Positions 25,074-36,049 are shown, counted from the stretch's first letter. The stretch is 64,000 nt of DNA from Leucobacter aridicollis (GCF_024399335.1 NZ_CP075339.1:248001-312000), one strand, 5' to 3'. A program made the numbers and translations. Notes: generated by a model not told the origin, from the sequence alone.

Positions 25074-26863
25074 GTGAACAGTCGCTCCTGAGCGTGCGCG
25101 ACCTGCGGGTCGCTTACGACACCCCTGCTGGAACCGTGGAGGCCGTCCGCGGCGTCTCGCTCGATGTCCTGCCGGGCGAGGTCACTGCGCTCGTCGGCGA
25201 GTCAGGATCGGGCAAGACCACTGTCGCGCAGTCGGTCATCGGGTTGCTCGCGGGCAACGGCAGGGTCGCCGGCGGTGAAATCACCCTCGCGAGCGAGGCG
25301 CACGGTGCCGAGCAGCTTGTCGGGTTGAGCGAGCGAGCGTGGCGCGGCATTCGCGGGCGAAGGATCGGGCTCATTCCGCAGGACCCAGGCAACTCCCTCA
25401 ACCCCGTGCTCCGCATTGGCGCGAGCGTTGGCGAGGCGCTCAAGATCCACGGCTGGCGTGACAAGCGCGCAGTTGCAGCCCGCGTGCTCGACCTGCTCGA
25501 GCGCGTCGGCATCGACGACCCGGAGCGCCGAGCACGCCAGTTCCCCCACGAACTCTCGGGCGGAATGCGGCAGCGCGTGCTCATCGCCGCTGCGCTCGCG
25601 CTCGAGCCCGAACTCGTGATTGCCGACGAACCGACGAGCGCGCTCGACGTGACTATTCAGCGCACGGTGCTCGACCTGCTCGATCGTTTGCGGCGCGAGA
25701 CGGGTATGGGCGTGCTGTTCATCACGCACGACCTCGCCGTCGCAGCTGACCGCTCAGACTCGATCGTGGTCATGCAGGGCGGCGAGGTGCAGGAGGCTGG
25801 GCCCTCCGCCGAGGTGCTCGCGAATCCGTCGGCCGATTACACCCGCAAGCTGCTCGCAGACGCGCCGTCGCTCGCGCGCGTTGTCGTGCGCGAGCTCCCC
25901 GAGACGCGGGCCGACGCCGACGCTGCGGGGCCTAGCGTTGCTGCGGACCGCGCTGACCTCGCCGAACCGCTCGTGCGCGTGAGCAACCTCAGGCAGGAGT
26001 TCAAGACCCCGGGCAGAGCGGAGCCCTTCGTCGCCGTCGACGACATTTCGTTCACGGTTAAGCGCGGGACGACACACGCGCTCGTCGGCGAATCAGGATC
26101 GGGTAAGACCACGACAGGTCGCGCAATCTCCGGGTTCCAGCGCCCCACCTCCGGCGAGGTCACCGTCGCGGGTACCGAGCTCGTCGGGAAGCGACCGGGC
26201 AGGGAGTTCCGCAGGCACACGCAGCTCGTCTACCAGAACCCGTACGGCTCGCTCGACCCACGACACACAATCGGCGCGACGCTCGCAGAGCCCCTTCGTA
26301 ACTTCAAGATCGGGTCGCGGGCCGACCGTGAGAGCCGGATCGCGCACGCGCTCGACCTCGTCGCGCTCGCTCCCGGGATAGCCGACCGCAAACCGACCGA
26401 ACTTTCTGGCGGGCAGCGCCAGCGCGTCGCAATCGCGCGGGCTCTCATCGTCGAGCCCGAGCTCGTCGTCCTCGACGAGGCCGTATCTGCGCTCGACGTG
26501 ACCGTGCAGGCCCAGATTCTGAGACTGCTCGCCGACCTGCAGCGCGAGCTCGGGCTCACCTACGTGTTCATTTCACACGACCTTGCTGTCGTACACCAGA
26601 TTGCAGACACAGTATCGGTGCTGCAGCGCGGCCGCCAGGTCGAATACGGCGGGGCCGAGGAGATATTCAGGGCGCCCGCACACGAATACACGCGGGCGCT
26701 GCTTGACGCGATCCCGGGCGGTGGAGCGCTCGCCGCGGGGGCCGGTGCGGGTGCCGGTGCCGATGAGGCCGACGGCCGTGAACGTGCCGTGCCCGAAGGC
26801 GCCGCGAACGCCACTCTTGCGACCCCGGCACCCGATCGCCTCCTTGTCAGCACGAACCGCTGA
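25070..26863 (+). CDS. Dual ABC transporter ATP-binding protein (DppD-DppF fusion)
   Basis: A 597-residue protein with two complete ATPase domains in tandem, equal to the DppD and DppF subunits fused. The first has GESGSGKT (K49) and LSGGMRQRV (about 162-170). The second has GESGSGKT (about K345) and LSGGQRQRV (about 445-453), with VVLDEAVSALDV as Walker B and D-loop. ATG 25070 follows GAGGAGGAG and overlaps the permease stop. The last 40 residues are Ala/Gly-rich. It energises import by the two permeases. Confidence 0.93.
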   Translation: MSEQSLLSVRDLRVAYDTPAGTVEAVRGVSLDVLPGEVTALVGESGSGKTTVAQSVIGLLAGNGRVAGGEITLASEAHGAEQLVGLSERAWRGIRGRRIGLIPQDPGNSLNPVLRIGASVGEALKIHGWRDKRAVAARVLDLLERVGIDDPERRARQFPHELSGGMRQRVLIAAALALEPELVIADEPTSALDVTIQRTVLDLLDRLRRETGMGVLFITHDLAVAADRSDSIVVMQGGEVQEAGPSAEVLANPSADYTRKLLADAPSLARVVVRELPETRADADAAGPSVAADRADLAEPLVRVSNLRQEFKTPGRAEPFVAVDDISFTVKRGTTHALVGESGSGKTTTGRAISGFQRPTSGEVTVAGTELVGKRPGREFRRHTQLVYQNPYGSLDPRHTIGATLAEPLRNFKIGSRADRESRIAHALDLVALAPGIADRKPTELSGGQRQRVAIARALIVEPELVVLDEAVSALDVTVQAQILRLLADLQRELGLTYVFISHDLAVVHQIADTVSVLQRGRQVEYGGAEEIFRAPAHEYTRALLDAIPGGGALAAGAGAGAGADEADGRERAVPEGAANATLATPAPDRLLVSTNR

Positions 26864-26922
26864 AGCTCACTCAAACACCGTCGCGCTTGACGGTTACAAC
26901 AGCCACTCAACCGAAGGAACTC

Positions 26923-28242
26923 ATGGCCGCCGCACTCACTGCTGACATCATCGACATCCTCGCGGGCCTCGGCCCGGGGCACGACATTGCGATTCTGCGT
27001 GGCCAGCGTGCGCAGGCGCGAGACAACGCCCAATTGAGCTTCGCCGCGCTCCTCGAGCCGAAGGACTCCGGGGACTTCACCCTCGCCGAGCGCTACGCCG
27101 TCGCGCTGTTTGTCTCCCAGCTCCACGGCTTCCCAGAAGCGGTCGAGTTCTATGCCGACCTGCTCGGCGATGAGGCTCCAGAGCTCGTGGCGACGGTTGC
27201 TGCACTGGCAACTGACGCTGCTGCGATCGGCCCTGTCGGCAACTACCGGGAACCCGGCCTGCACAGCGAGAGCATCGCCGTCGAGCCGTGGGCGCCGACG
27301 GCGGCGGCAGCGGCCGCGATCGGCCACAGGCTGGCCGCCGCGCTTTCACACACCCACCTGCTCGTTATCCGTCCTCGGGAAGCGTCGGCCGATGCGCTCG
27401 CCGCGCTCGTGCGCGCAGGGTGGAGCGCCGACGACATCGTGTCGCTGTCGCAGCTCGTCGCTTTCCTGTCGTTCCAGCTGCGCTCGGCGTGGGGTCTGCG
27501 AGTTCTCGCCGGTGTGCCTCGCGGCGAGGGTGTCGACCTCGGTACGGCTGCCGTCGCTGATGCTAGCGCCGTCGCTGATGCTAGCGCCGTCGCTGGTGCC
27601 GCCGAGGCCGTTGACGGTGAATCCGTCGCCGAGCTCATCACCGAGTACCCAGACCTGAACCGGCCCGACCGGTTCACGCAGCAGAGCCTCGGGTGGGTGC
27701 CGTGGCTCGCGCCGGTTGACGAGGCTGACCTGACTCCTGAACAGCGCGACGCGCTCGTCGATCCGCTGCGCGCGAAGATGCCGTACTTCCGGTTACTCGC
27801 ACGCGATCCTGAAGCGCTGCGTGCACGCACCCTGACCGACCTCGACATTTTCTTCAACACCGACGGTGGCATCGGTCGGGCTGAGCGTGAGCTCGCGGCG
27901 ACGGCCGCGTCACGGCACAACGGGTGCGTCTTCTGCGCGTCGGTGCACTCCGCCGCAGCGACACGCGAGTCCGGGCGAGAATCGACAGTGCAGGCGCTCC
28001 TCGACGAGGGGGTCGGCGCAGACCTCGGCGACGCGAAATGGAACGCAGTCGTGAGCGCATCCGTCTCGCTCACGAACACGCCGCTCGGGTTCGGCGAGGC
28101 CGACATCACCGGGTTGCGGGCGGCAGGACTCTCTGACGCCGAGATCATCGACGTCATCAACGGCGCGGCCTTCTTCAACTGGGCGAACAGACTCATGCTG
28201 TCTCTTGGTGAGCCTGAGGTGCCAGCGAAGCGCGGGCAGTAA
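26923..28242 (+). CDS. CMD-AhpD fusion protein (alkylhydroperoxidase-like)
   Basis: A 439-residue protein of two related halves. Residues 1-205 resemble a carboxymuconolactone-decarboxylase (CMD) domain without active Cys. Residues 240-439 are an AhpD-like domain with CVFCASVH (C335, C338, H342), the catalytic Cys-x-x-Cys-x-x-x-His. The linker contains an 18-bp repeat, 27553-27600, encoding VADASA twice. Elsewhere the halves occur, as I recall, as separate neighbouring proteins (TIGR04029/TIGR04030-type), so this looks like a gene fusion. ATG 26923 has AAGGA 5 nt upstream; TTG 26887 is an alternative. Substrate unknown. Confidence 0.85.
   Translation: MAAALTADIIDILAGLGPGHDIAILRGQRAQARDNAQLSFAALLEPKDSGDFTLAERYAVALFVSQLHGFPEAVEFYADLLGDEAPELVATVAALATDAAAIGPVGNYREPGLHSESIAVEPWAPTAAAAAAIGHRLAAALSHTHLLVIRPREASADALAALVRAGWSADDIVSLSQLVAFLSFQLRSAWGLRVLAGVPRGEGVDLGTAAVADASAVADASAVAGAAEAVDGESVAELITEYPDLNRPDRFTQQSLGWVPWLAPVDEADLTPEQRDALVDPLRAKMPYFRLLARDPEALRARTLTDLDIFFNTDGGIGRAERELAATAASRHNGCVFCASVHSAAATRESGRESTVQALLDEGVGADLGDAKWNAVVSASVSLTNTPLGFGEADITGLRAAGLSDAEIIDVINGAAFFNWANRLMLSLGEPEVPAKRGQ
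27553..27600 (+). repeat. 18-bp in-frame repeat in the fusion linker
   Basis: GTCGCTGATGCTAGCGCC occurs at 27553-27570 and 27571-27588, with a 12-bp partial third copy. It preserves frame and adds VADASA units between the two domains. Confidence 0.85.
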
Positions 28243-28910
28243 TGGCCACTCCAGCGGAGCTTGACCACATTGTCATCGCGGGCCCAAACCTTCCAGAGCT
28301 CGTCGACTGGTTTGCGCGGCTTACGGGAGTTGCCGCAGAGCCCGGGGGTCGCCACCCAACTGGAACGCAGAACGCCCTCGTTGCGCTCACCGTCGAAGGC
28401 CGCCGAGGCCGCCAATATATCGAGCTGATCGGCCCCTACGCCGACCAGACAGATGGGCCGGTGCCGTCGAAATTCGGGATCGACAGCCTCACAGGGCCGA
28501 CCGTGCAGACCTACGCGATCCGCGTGCCGGACATCGATGCAGGCGTCGAGAACGCTCGCGCTGCTGGCTGGGAGACGGGTCCCGTGGGCGACCTGTCGCG
28601 GCGCACCCCAGCCGGCGATCTCCTCGAATGGCGACTCACGCGCACCGATGACAGTCAGCCTGAGCAGTTTCAGCTCCCGTTTCTCATCGACTGGGGCGAG
28701 ACGCCCCACCCGGGGACGACGATCGGCCCGGCTATCGAGCTCGTCGAGTTTGTGCGTCTCGAGCAGACGCCGGAGCGCGCCGAGACTCTTCGGAGGCAGC
28801 TCGCTGCAGTGGGCGGCGGGGCAATCGATGTGCGTGTCGGGGGTTCACCGGGGTTCGGGCTCACATTGCGGGCGGCAGACGGGGCACTCGTCGAGATACT
28901 GCCTGCCTGA
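28242..28910 (+). CDS. VOC family protein (Glyoxalase_3-like)
   Basis: A 222-residue protein of the vicinal-oxygen-chelate superfamily. ELDHIVIAGPNLPELVDWFARLTGV at the N-terminus is typical of the Glyoxalase_3 (PF13468) branch, with metal-ligand candidates at the first His and in the QYIELIGPY strand. Its ATG shares one base with the fusion-protein stop (TAATG), so it is the last gene of the ABC-CMD operon. It may act on the imported compound or a derived product; the reaction is not known. Confidence 0.82.
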   Translation: MATPAELDHIVIAGPNLPELVDWFARLTGVAAEPGGRHPTGTQNALVALTVEGRRGRQYIELIGPYADQTDGPVPSKFGIDSLTGPTVQTYAIRVPDIDAGVENARAAGWETGPVGDLSRRTPAGDLLEWRLTRTDDSQPEQFQLPFLIDWGETPHPGTTIGPAIELVEFVRLEQTPERAETLRRQLAAVGGGAIDVRVGGSPGFGLTLRAADGALVEILPA

Positions 28911-29045
28911 GGAAGTGGGCGGGCGCCGAGCGCCGGGCACTGCCCGTCCCTACCACCGCGCTCGCACGCCCGTGCTCGCGCTGCCCGCGCCCGCTCGCGC
29001 CCGCCCGCGCTGCGCACGCCCGCCCGCAAGAGAGTACCTTCCTGT

Positions 29046-29086
29046 CCAAAGGCCCCCTTACCAACCGTGGGCAAGGGGGCCTTTGG
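29046..29086. terminator. Bidirectional terminator between the VOC and helicase genes
   Basis: A perfect 14-bp stem (29046-29059 with 29073-29086) has A/T-containing ends in both directions and a 13-nt loop. It lies between convergent genes. Confidence 0.85.
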
Positions 29087-29122
29087 TGAGAAACACGCTC
29101 TTTTGCGAACGTCGGGCGGCCC

Positions 29123-30439
29123 CTATGCCGGCGCGGAGCTCTCCGTGGATGATGCCGACGCGGCCGCCTGCTTCGGCTGCCGCTCGGCGAAGAAACGCAC
29201 AACGTTCGGGTCGACGATCACATCGCGCGGCTGCAGGGGCCTTGCGAGGTAGAGCCCGTCGAGCGAGCGCACGCGGCTGAGCGCGACGTACGTTTGGCCG
29301 GCGCTAAACGCGCGGGGTCCGAGGTCGATCGCCGCAGCGTCGTAGGTGTGCCCCTGCGACTTGTGAATCGTCACGGCCCAGGCGAGACGGAGCGGGAACT
29401 GCTCAAACTCCGCGACAACTTCCTTCTCGAGCTTCTTGGTGTCGGCGTCGTAGCGGTACCTGAACCGTTCCCACGTCGCGGGTTCGACCTCGTGCTCTTC
29501 ATCGCCGACGATCACCCAGACCGTGCCCTCGATCTTTGAGACGGTGCCGATGGTGCCGTTCACCCAGCGCCCGTCTGGATCGTTGCGCAGAAACATGACC
29601 TGCGCACCCTTCTTGAGCTCGAGCACCTCGTCTGCTGGATATGTGTTTTCGCGGAACTCGCCGGTGATCTCAGCGGCGGCCTTCAGGCCCGAGCCCTTGA
29701 TCTCGGCGAGCCGCTCGGCGTTGATTCGGTTCACCGTCGCGTTTGTCGTCGCGAGCGTGATCACGTCGCGCGGCGCCTGGCGTGCGCCCGCCCCATTGAG
29801 CTCGTTCGCCTGCGCCTCATCGACGACCCCGTAGCGAACTGCGCCGAGGATCTGCTTGAACCTGTCGTCGCTCTGCCTGTGCACCTCGGTGAGTTCGATG
29901 ACGTCGAGCGGGGTCTCTTGCCAAATCTTTGAGTCGAAGAACCAGAGCGATCGGTACGTATCGTCGAAGTAGGCGCGCTCGTGCGGGTCGCGCGGCGGCA
30001 CGGGCGGCAGCTGGAATGGGTCGCCGAACATGATGATCTGCGCCCCACCGAACGGGTCGTGGCGTTTGCCGCGCGCTTGCCTGAGCGAACGATCGATGGC
30101 GTCCATGAGATCGGCAGAGACCATCGAGATCTCGTCGATGATGAGGGTGTCGATGGACGCGAGCATCTTCTTGAGCTCGGCGGGCTGCTCGAGCTCGTGG
30201 TCGGCGATCACGCCGGTCGGCAGCCGGAGCAGCGAGTGGATCGTCTGGCCGCCGACGTTCAGCGCGGCAACGCCTGTCGGGGCGCACACAGCGATGATCT
30301 TCGACGTGTTCCACGACAGGTGGTTCAGGATCGTCGACTTGCCGGTGCCAGCCCGTCCGGTCACGAAGATGTGTTCGCGGGTGTGCTCGATGCGCTCGTA
30401 GACGTTGAGTTGCTGGGGGCTGAGTTCGGGGCGCGACAC
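29123..30439 (-). CDS. Pif1/RecD-like DNA helicase
   Basis: A 438-residue superfamily 1B helicase. Motif I is GRAGTGKS (28-35), motif II is IIDEISMV, and QTIHSLLRLP, IMFGDPFQLPPV (motif III) and VTIHKSQGHTYD (motif VI region) follow. Pif1-type helicases act 5' to 3' and resolve forked or G-quadruplex DNA; the bacterial role is less defined. It is compact, with no nuclease or additional domain, and the C-terminal 15 residues are Ala/Ser-rich. GTG 30439 has a -10 6 nt upstream. Confidence 0.92.
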   Translation of the reverse strand: MSRPELSPQQLNVYERIEHTREHIFVTGRAGTGKSTILNHLSWNTSKIIAVCAPTGVAALNVGGQTIHSLLRLPTGVIADHELEQPAELKKMLASIDTLIIDEISMVSADLMDAIDRSLRQARGKRHDPFGGAQIIMFGDPFQLPPVPPRDPHERAYFDDTYRSLWFFDSKIWQETPLDVIELTEVHRQSDDRFKQILGAVRYGVVDEAQANELNGAGARQAPRDVITLATTNATVNRINAERLAEIKGSGLKAAAEITGEFRENTYPADEVLELKKGAQVMFLRNDPDGRWVNGTIGTVSKIEGTVWVIVGDEEHEVEPATWERFRYRYDADTKKLEKEVVAEFEQFPLRLAWAVTIHKSQGHTYDAAAIDLGPRAFSAGQTYVALSRVRSLDGLYLARPLQPRDVIVDPNVVRFFAERQPKQAAASASSTESSAPA

Positions 30440-30445
30440 TCGAAT

Positions 30446-30451
30446 AGGCTA
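30446..30451 (-). promoter_or_regulatory. -10 element of the helicase gene (leaderless)
   Basis: TAGCCT on the minus strand, spaced 6 nt from the GTG at 30439. Confidence 0.55.
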
Positions 30452-30534
30452 CCCCGCAATGGGATACTAGTGCGGCGCGTACGCGCGCGGTCCGCATTCG
30501 GACCAGACATCTGCCATGGAAGGCGACAAGCTTC

Positions 30535-31767
30535 GTGCCCCCACTCACCACTACTCGCCGGAACCTCGCGCTCTTTGCGTTAGCCCTTGGCGGATTCGCG
30601 ATCGGAACGACAGAGTTTGCGACGATGGGGGTGCTCCCTGAGATCGCACACGATCTGGTGCCTGGCTACGCCGCTGACCCGCAATGGGGCATCGCGCAGG
30701 CGGGCAACCTCATCACGCTCTATGCGCTTGGCGTTGTTGTCGGTGCGCCCGTGCTCGCCGTGCTTGGCGCGCGAATGTCGCAGACGAAGCTCGCGATCTG
30801 GCTGCTCGTCTTACTCATCGCGGGCACCGTCGGCTCCGCGCTCGTGCCGGGCTTCGGCACTGTCGCGGTCTTCCGGTTTATCTCTGGGCTGCCGCACGGC
30901 GCCTACTTTGGCGTGGCGTCGTTGCTCGCCGCGAGGCTCATGGGGCCGGGCAACATGGGCAAGGGCATCGCGCTCGCGATGAGCGGACTCACTGTGGCGA
31001 ACGTCATCGGCGTTCCGCTCTCGACGGTGCTTGGGCAGCAGCTTGGTTGGCGCTGGGTGTACGCCCTCGTCGCCGTGCTGTTTGCGGCGACGCTGCTGCT
31101 CGTTGCGCTGTATGTGCCGCGATTCCCGGGGAGCCCTGAGCGTAGCCCGCTGCGTGAGCTCAGTGCGCTGGGGAGCGCGCGCGTCTGGATCATGGTGGCG
31201 GTGCTCTCAATCGGCTTCGGCGGGTTCTTCGCCGTCTACTCCTATATTGCAGAGGTGACGACGCGTGAGGCGGGGCTCGGCGCCGGAATGGTTCCTTGGG
31301 TGATTGCGACGATGGGCATCGGCATGGTGCTTGGCAACATCCTCGGCGGGATCCTCACAGATCGGAGCCCGGTTGGCACCGCCATCTGGGGCTTCGTGCT
31401 CTTCATCTCGTCGTTCGTGCTTTACTCGCTGTTCGCGGCGCACCCGGTTGGGCTCTTCGCGTTCGCGTTCCTCGTGAGCCTCGCGTCATCAATTTTGCTC
31501 CCCGGTTTGCAGGCCCGCCTCATTCGAATGTCGAGCGAGGCGCGGCTGCTGGGCGCCGCGCTCAACCACGCTGCAGGTAACGTGGCGAACAGCCTCGGGG
31601 CTTGGCTCGGCGGTCTCGTGATTGCGGGCGGGTTCGGCTATCTCGCACCGGGGTGGCTCGGCGCAGTGCTCGCCGGGGCCGGTTTCGTGCTGCTGCTTGT
31701 GAGCCTCGCGGTGCAGCGCCGAGACGGCGGGAAGAGCCTCGACACCGCCGGGATCCCTGTCAGCTAG
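30535..31767 (+). CDS. MFS transporter (AraJ/Cmx-like)
   Basis: A 410-residue, 12-helix drug:H+ antiporter-1 type facilitator. The segment GGFAIGTTEFATMGVLPEIA in helix 1 is diagnostic of the AraJ/YdhP/Cmx branch that exports sugars or chloramphenicol-like drugs. RFISGLPHGAYFGVASLLAA and SLASSILLPGLQARLIRMS are also typical. GTG 30535 is the probable start; an out-of-frame ATG at 30516 is ignored. Substrate unknown. It is convergent with another MFS gene. Confidence 0.9.
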   Translation: MPPLTTTRRNLALFALALGGFAIGTTEFATMGVLPEIAHDLVPGYAADPQWGIAQAGNLITLYALGVVVGAPVLAVLGARMSQTKLAIWLLVLLIAGTVGSALVPGFGTVAVFRFISGLPHGAYFGVASLLAARLMGPGNMGKGIALAMSGLTVANVIGVPLSTVLGQQLGWRWVYALVAVLFAATLLLVALYVPRFPGSPERSPLRELSALGSARVWIMVAVLSIGFGGFFAVYSYIAEVTTREAGLGAGMVPWVIATMGIGMVLGNILGGILTDRSPVGTAIWGFVLFISSFVLYSLFAAHPVGLFAFAFLVSLASSILLPGLQARLIRMSSEARLLGAALNHAAGNVANSLGAWLGGLVIAGGFGYLAPGWLGAVLAGAGFVLLLVSLAVQRRDGGKSLDTAGIPVS

Positions 31768-31768
31768 C

Positions 31769-31788
31769 CGGCTGCCGCCTGTCAGCCG
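31769..31788. terminator. Short hairpin between convergent MFS genes
   Basis: CGGCTG and CAGCCG form a 6-bp stem with an 8-nt loop in the 44-bp gap. Weak evidence. Confidence 0.3.
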
Positions 31789-31811
31789 CCAGTTGCCGGC
31801 CGCGGGGGCCG

Positions 31812-33203
31812 CTACTCGAGCTCGGCTGCAGAAGTGTCGGGCTTGCGCACGAATACAAGCGTGAGGGCGAGTCCGAGCGCAACGACGATGATGAGGCCGA
31901 GGATGCCGAAGTGCGTCGCACCAAACCAGCCGATGAACGCAGCCCAGAGCCAGGGCGACAGGAAGCTCATGACTCTGCCGGTCGTGGCGTAGAGGCCGAA
32001 CACCTCGCCCTGCATGTTCGCGGGCGTCATGTGGGTGAGTAGCGAGCGGCTCGAGGCCTGTGCTGGGCCGACTGCGGCGGAGAGGATGAGCCCGCCGATC
32101 CAGAAAATGGACTTGCCCTCCTCTCGGAAGAAGAAGATAAAGAGGCCGCTCACCACGAGGATCAGGAGTGATGTCACGATGATTGCGCGAGGGCCGAACC
32201 TGTCGTCGAGCCTGCCCGCGATGATCGTCGAGATACCTGCGACGAGGTTGAGTGCGACGCCGAAGATCATTACCTCGGTCGCAGAGAAACCGAACGACAC
32301 TGCCGCGAGAATGCCGCCGAACGCGAAGATGCCGGCGAGGCCGTCGCGGTACACGGCGCTCGAAATGAGAAACCAGAAGGTTTGCCGCTGCTCGCGAAAC
32401 AGCGCGCCGAGATCTCGCACGAGCACAGCGTAGCTTCGGAAGAACCCGACGCGTGGCCGGTCGGTGCGGGCCGGCGGCTCGGGCACCCACAGTACGAACG
32501 GGATCGAGAACACGATCGTCCAGACTGCCGCGCCGACGGCGATGAGCCTATATGCGAGCCCATCTGACACGTCCATGCCGAACCAGTCGAGTTCGGTGAG
32601 CAGGACGACGATGATGAGGGCGACGATGCCCCCGATGTACCCGAGGCCCCAGCCGAGGCCGCTTACGCGTCCGACTGTTTTCTTCGTAGACACATCGAAC
32701 AGCATCGCGTTGTAGCTGACGCCCGCGATCTCGCTTGCGACGGCGCCGAGGGCGACGGCGGCTGCGCCGAACCAGAAGTACTGGGGGTCGGAGTACACGA
32801 AGAATAGCGCGAACTGGATGAGCGCAAGTGCAGCAGTTCCGAGTACCACCCAGCGCTTCTTGTTGCCGCGCGCGTCGGCCTGCTGGCCGAGCACGGGGGC
32901 GAGCAGCAGGATCAGGATCCCTGCTGCAAACGTGACCCAGCCGTAGCTCGCTGAGAGATCTGCGAGGCCAGTGCAGTACGCGGTTCCAGCGTCGCCGGTT
33001 TGTGAGCAGACGAGGCTGCCGTCGGCGTTCTGCGCGGCAACATCGTCGGGGAGAAACGCATCGGAGACGAGGTAGAGCGACACCCACACGAACGTGAGGA
33101 TCACGGAGTTGAATGGTTGCGTTGCCCAGTCCCAGATCGCCCAGGAGGCGACTGTCCGCTTCGTCGCGGGGAGTGGGTTCGGTGCGGGGATTGTCTCGCT
33201 CAC
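31812..33203 (-). CDS. MFS transporter (UMF1/Atg22-like)
   Basis: A 463-residue facilitator of the unknown-major-facilitator-1 family, related to vacuolar effluxer Atg22. The N-terminal signature SWAIWDWATQPFNSVILTFV and the segment EIAGVSYNAMLFDVS are characteristic. Two extracellular Cys lie in the loop after helix 1 (near SLVCSQTGDAGTAYC). The GTG at 33203 is preceded by a -10 with 6-nt spacing. Bacterial members probably export amino acids or other small molecules, but evidence is thin. Confidence 0.9.
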   Translation of the reverse strand: MSETIPAPNPLPATKRTVASWAIWDWATQPFNSVILTFVWVSLYLVSDAFLPDDVAAQNADGSLVCSQTGDAGTAYCTGLADLSASYGWVTFAAGILILLLAPVLGQQADARGNKKRWVVLGTAALALIQFALFFVYSDPQYFWFGAAAVALGAVASEIAGVSYNAMLFDVSTKKTVGRVSGLGWGLGYIGGIVALIIVVLLTELDWFGMDVSDGLAYRLIAVGAAVWTIVFSIPFVLWVPEPPARTDRPRVGFFRSYAVLVRDLGALFREQRQTFWFLISSAVYRDGLAGIFAFGGILAAVSFGFSATEVMIFGVALNLVAGISTIIAGRLDDRFGPRAIIVTSLLILVVSGLFIFFFREEGKSIFWIGGLILSAAVGPAQASSRSLLTHMTPANMQGEVFGLYATTGRVMSFLSPWLWAAFIGWFGATHFGILGLIIVVALGLALTLVFVRKPDTSAAELE

Positions 33204-33209
33204 AGCCCC

Positions 33210-33215
33210 AGGCTA
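33210..33215 (-). promoter_or_regulatory. -10 element of UMF1 gene (leaderless)
   Basis: TAGCCT on the minus strand with 6 nt to the GTG at 33203. Confidence 0.55.
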
Positions 33216-33399
33216 CTGCGTACGCGGCTACTGGGCGCGGATTGTGAGGATTGCCGGGAGATGAACTCCAGGGTGCATCGGATCTGCCACAGGTTGAGGG
33301 CTACTTGGGTGGCGATTTGGGCGGACCGGGTCGGAGCCCTGGCGCTGCCCGGGACTCGGGTTTGCGCACGAACGACTGCTTCGTGAACGGATGCTGAGA
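33216..33399. other. Intergenic stretch without recognised content
   Basis: The upstream half of the 354-bp region before dnaK. No repeat copy, conserved RNA or convincing ORF was seen; only the UMF1 promoter at its left and HAIR operators at its right. Confidence 0.5.
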
Positions 33400-33420
33400 G
33401 TTGAGTGAATTCGACTCAAG
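33400..33420. promoter_or_regulatory. HAIR operator 1 (HspR binding site)
   Basis: GTTGAGT-N7-ACTCAAG matches the HspR-associated inverted repeat CTTGAGT-N7-ACTCAAG at 13 of 14 positions and lies upstream of the -35. Confidence 0.85.
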
Positions 33421-33435
33421 TTTGGGTCAATCGAC

Positions 33436-33463
33436 TTGACTCTCGCGGCCGTCTCGCTAAACT
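33436..33463 (+). promoter_or_regulatory. dnaK operon promoter
   Basis: TTGACT (33436-33441) and TAAACT (33458-33463), 16-bp spacing, bracketed by two HAIR sites. It should be repressed by HspR with DnaK and released on heat shock. Confidence 0.65.
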
Positions 33464-33482
33464 TGAGTGCATCAGGCTCAAC
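33462..33482. promoter_or_regulatory. HAIR operator 2 (HspR binding site)
   Basis: CTTGAGT-N7-GCTCAAC, 12 of 14 matches. It starts at the downstream edge of the -10 and would cover the transcription start. Confidence 0.75.
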
Positions 33483-33497
33483 TTGCCAGTGAGGTGA

Positions 33498-35405
<1,908 letters not shown>

Positions 35406-35407
35406 CC

Positions 35408-36049
35408 ATGGCACACGAGGAACATCTGGGCGACGACCAGCCGGTGAACGATGTTCCGGCGGGCCAGGCCGACGACGCATCGCAGAACGATGCGGCATCG
35501 GCCCCCGGGGCGGAGGGAACCCCCTCCGCTCCCGGGCCGGAAGGCGACGATCTCACGGTAGACGACATTCTCGGCGCTGAGCAGACCGAGGCGGCCGCTG
35601 GCGCGGACGCCGACGCTGCCGAGGGCGACGAGGAGAACCCCTACCTTGAGGATCTCCGTAGGCTCACGGCCGAGTACGCGAACTACCGGAAGCGTACCGA
35701 GGCGAACGTCGAGCTCGACAAGCAGCGCGCGAAGGCCTCGGTCGTGCTGCAGCTGCTGTCGGTACTCGACGACCTCGACCGTGCAGAACAGCACGGCGAC
35801 TTGACCGAGGGCAGCGCATTCGCCACGATCGCGCAGAAGCTGCGCGCCAGCCTTGAACGGCTCGGCGTCGAAAGCTTCGGCGAGAAGGGGGAGCCTTTCG
35901 ACCCGCAGGTGCACGAAGCAATCGCTCAGGTGCCGGTTCCCGGCACCGAGCAGCACACTGTGCTTGACGTAGTCGAGCGGGGCTATCGCATCGGAGATGT
36001 TGAACTGCGCCCCGCCAAGGTAGCGGTGGCGGTGGGAGCTGATGGCTAG
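35408..36049 (+). CDS. grpE: Nucleotide exchange factor GrpE
   Basis: A 213-residue exchange factor for DnaK. The first 75 residues are acidic and low complexity, typical for actinobacterial GrpE. The coiled coil begins near DLRRLTAEYANYRKR, and the beta domain contains FDPQVHEAIAQVP and DVVERGYRIGDVELRPAKV. It starts 2 nt after the dnaK stop and overlaps dnaJ by 8 nt. Confidence 0.98.
   Translation: MAHEEHLGDDQPVNDVPAGQADDASQNDAASAPGAEGTPSAPGPEGDDLTVDDILGAEQTEAAAGADADAAEGDEENPYLEDLRRLTAEYANYRKRTEANVELDKQRAKASVVLQLLSVLDDLDRAEQHGDLTEGSAFATIAQKLRASLERLGVESFGEKGEPFDPQVHEAIAQVPVPGTEQHTVLDVVERGYRIGDVELRPAKVAVAVGADG

Noticed and set aside
27243..28709. 488-residue minus-strand frame over the CMD-AhpD and VOC genes
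   Set aside because: Shadow of two recognised genes; Ser/Arg/Ala-rich without domains.
28911..29045. Small basic ORFs in the C/G-rich stretch after the VOC gene
   Set aside because: Composition is simple CGCCCG repetition, with no start signal before them.
33270..33330. Possible sixth copy of the palindromic element (contains GATCTGC)
   Set aside because: No matching ATGCCC/GGGCAT core or right arm at the expected distance.
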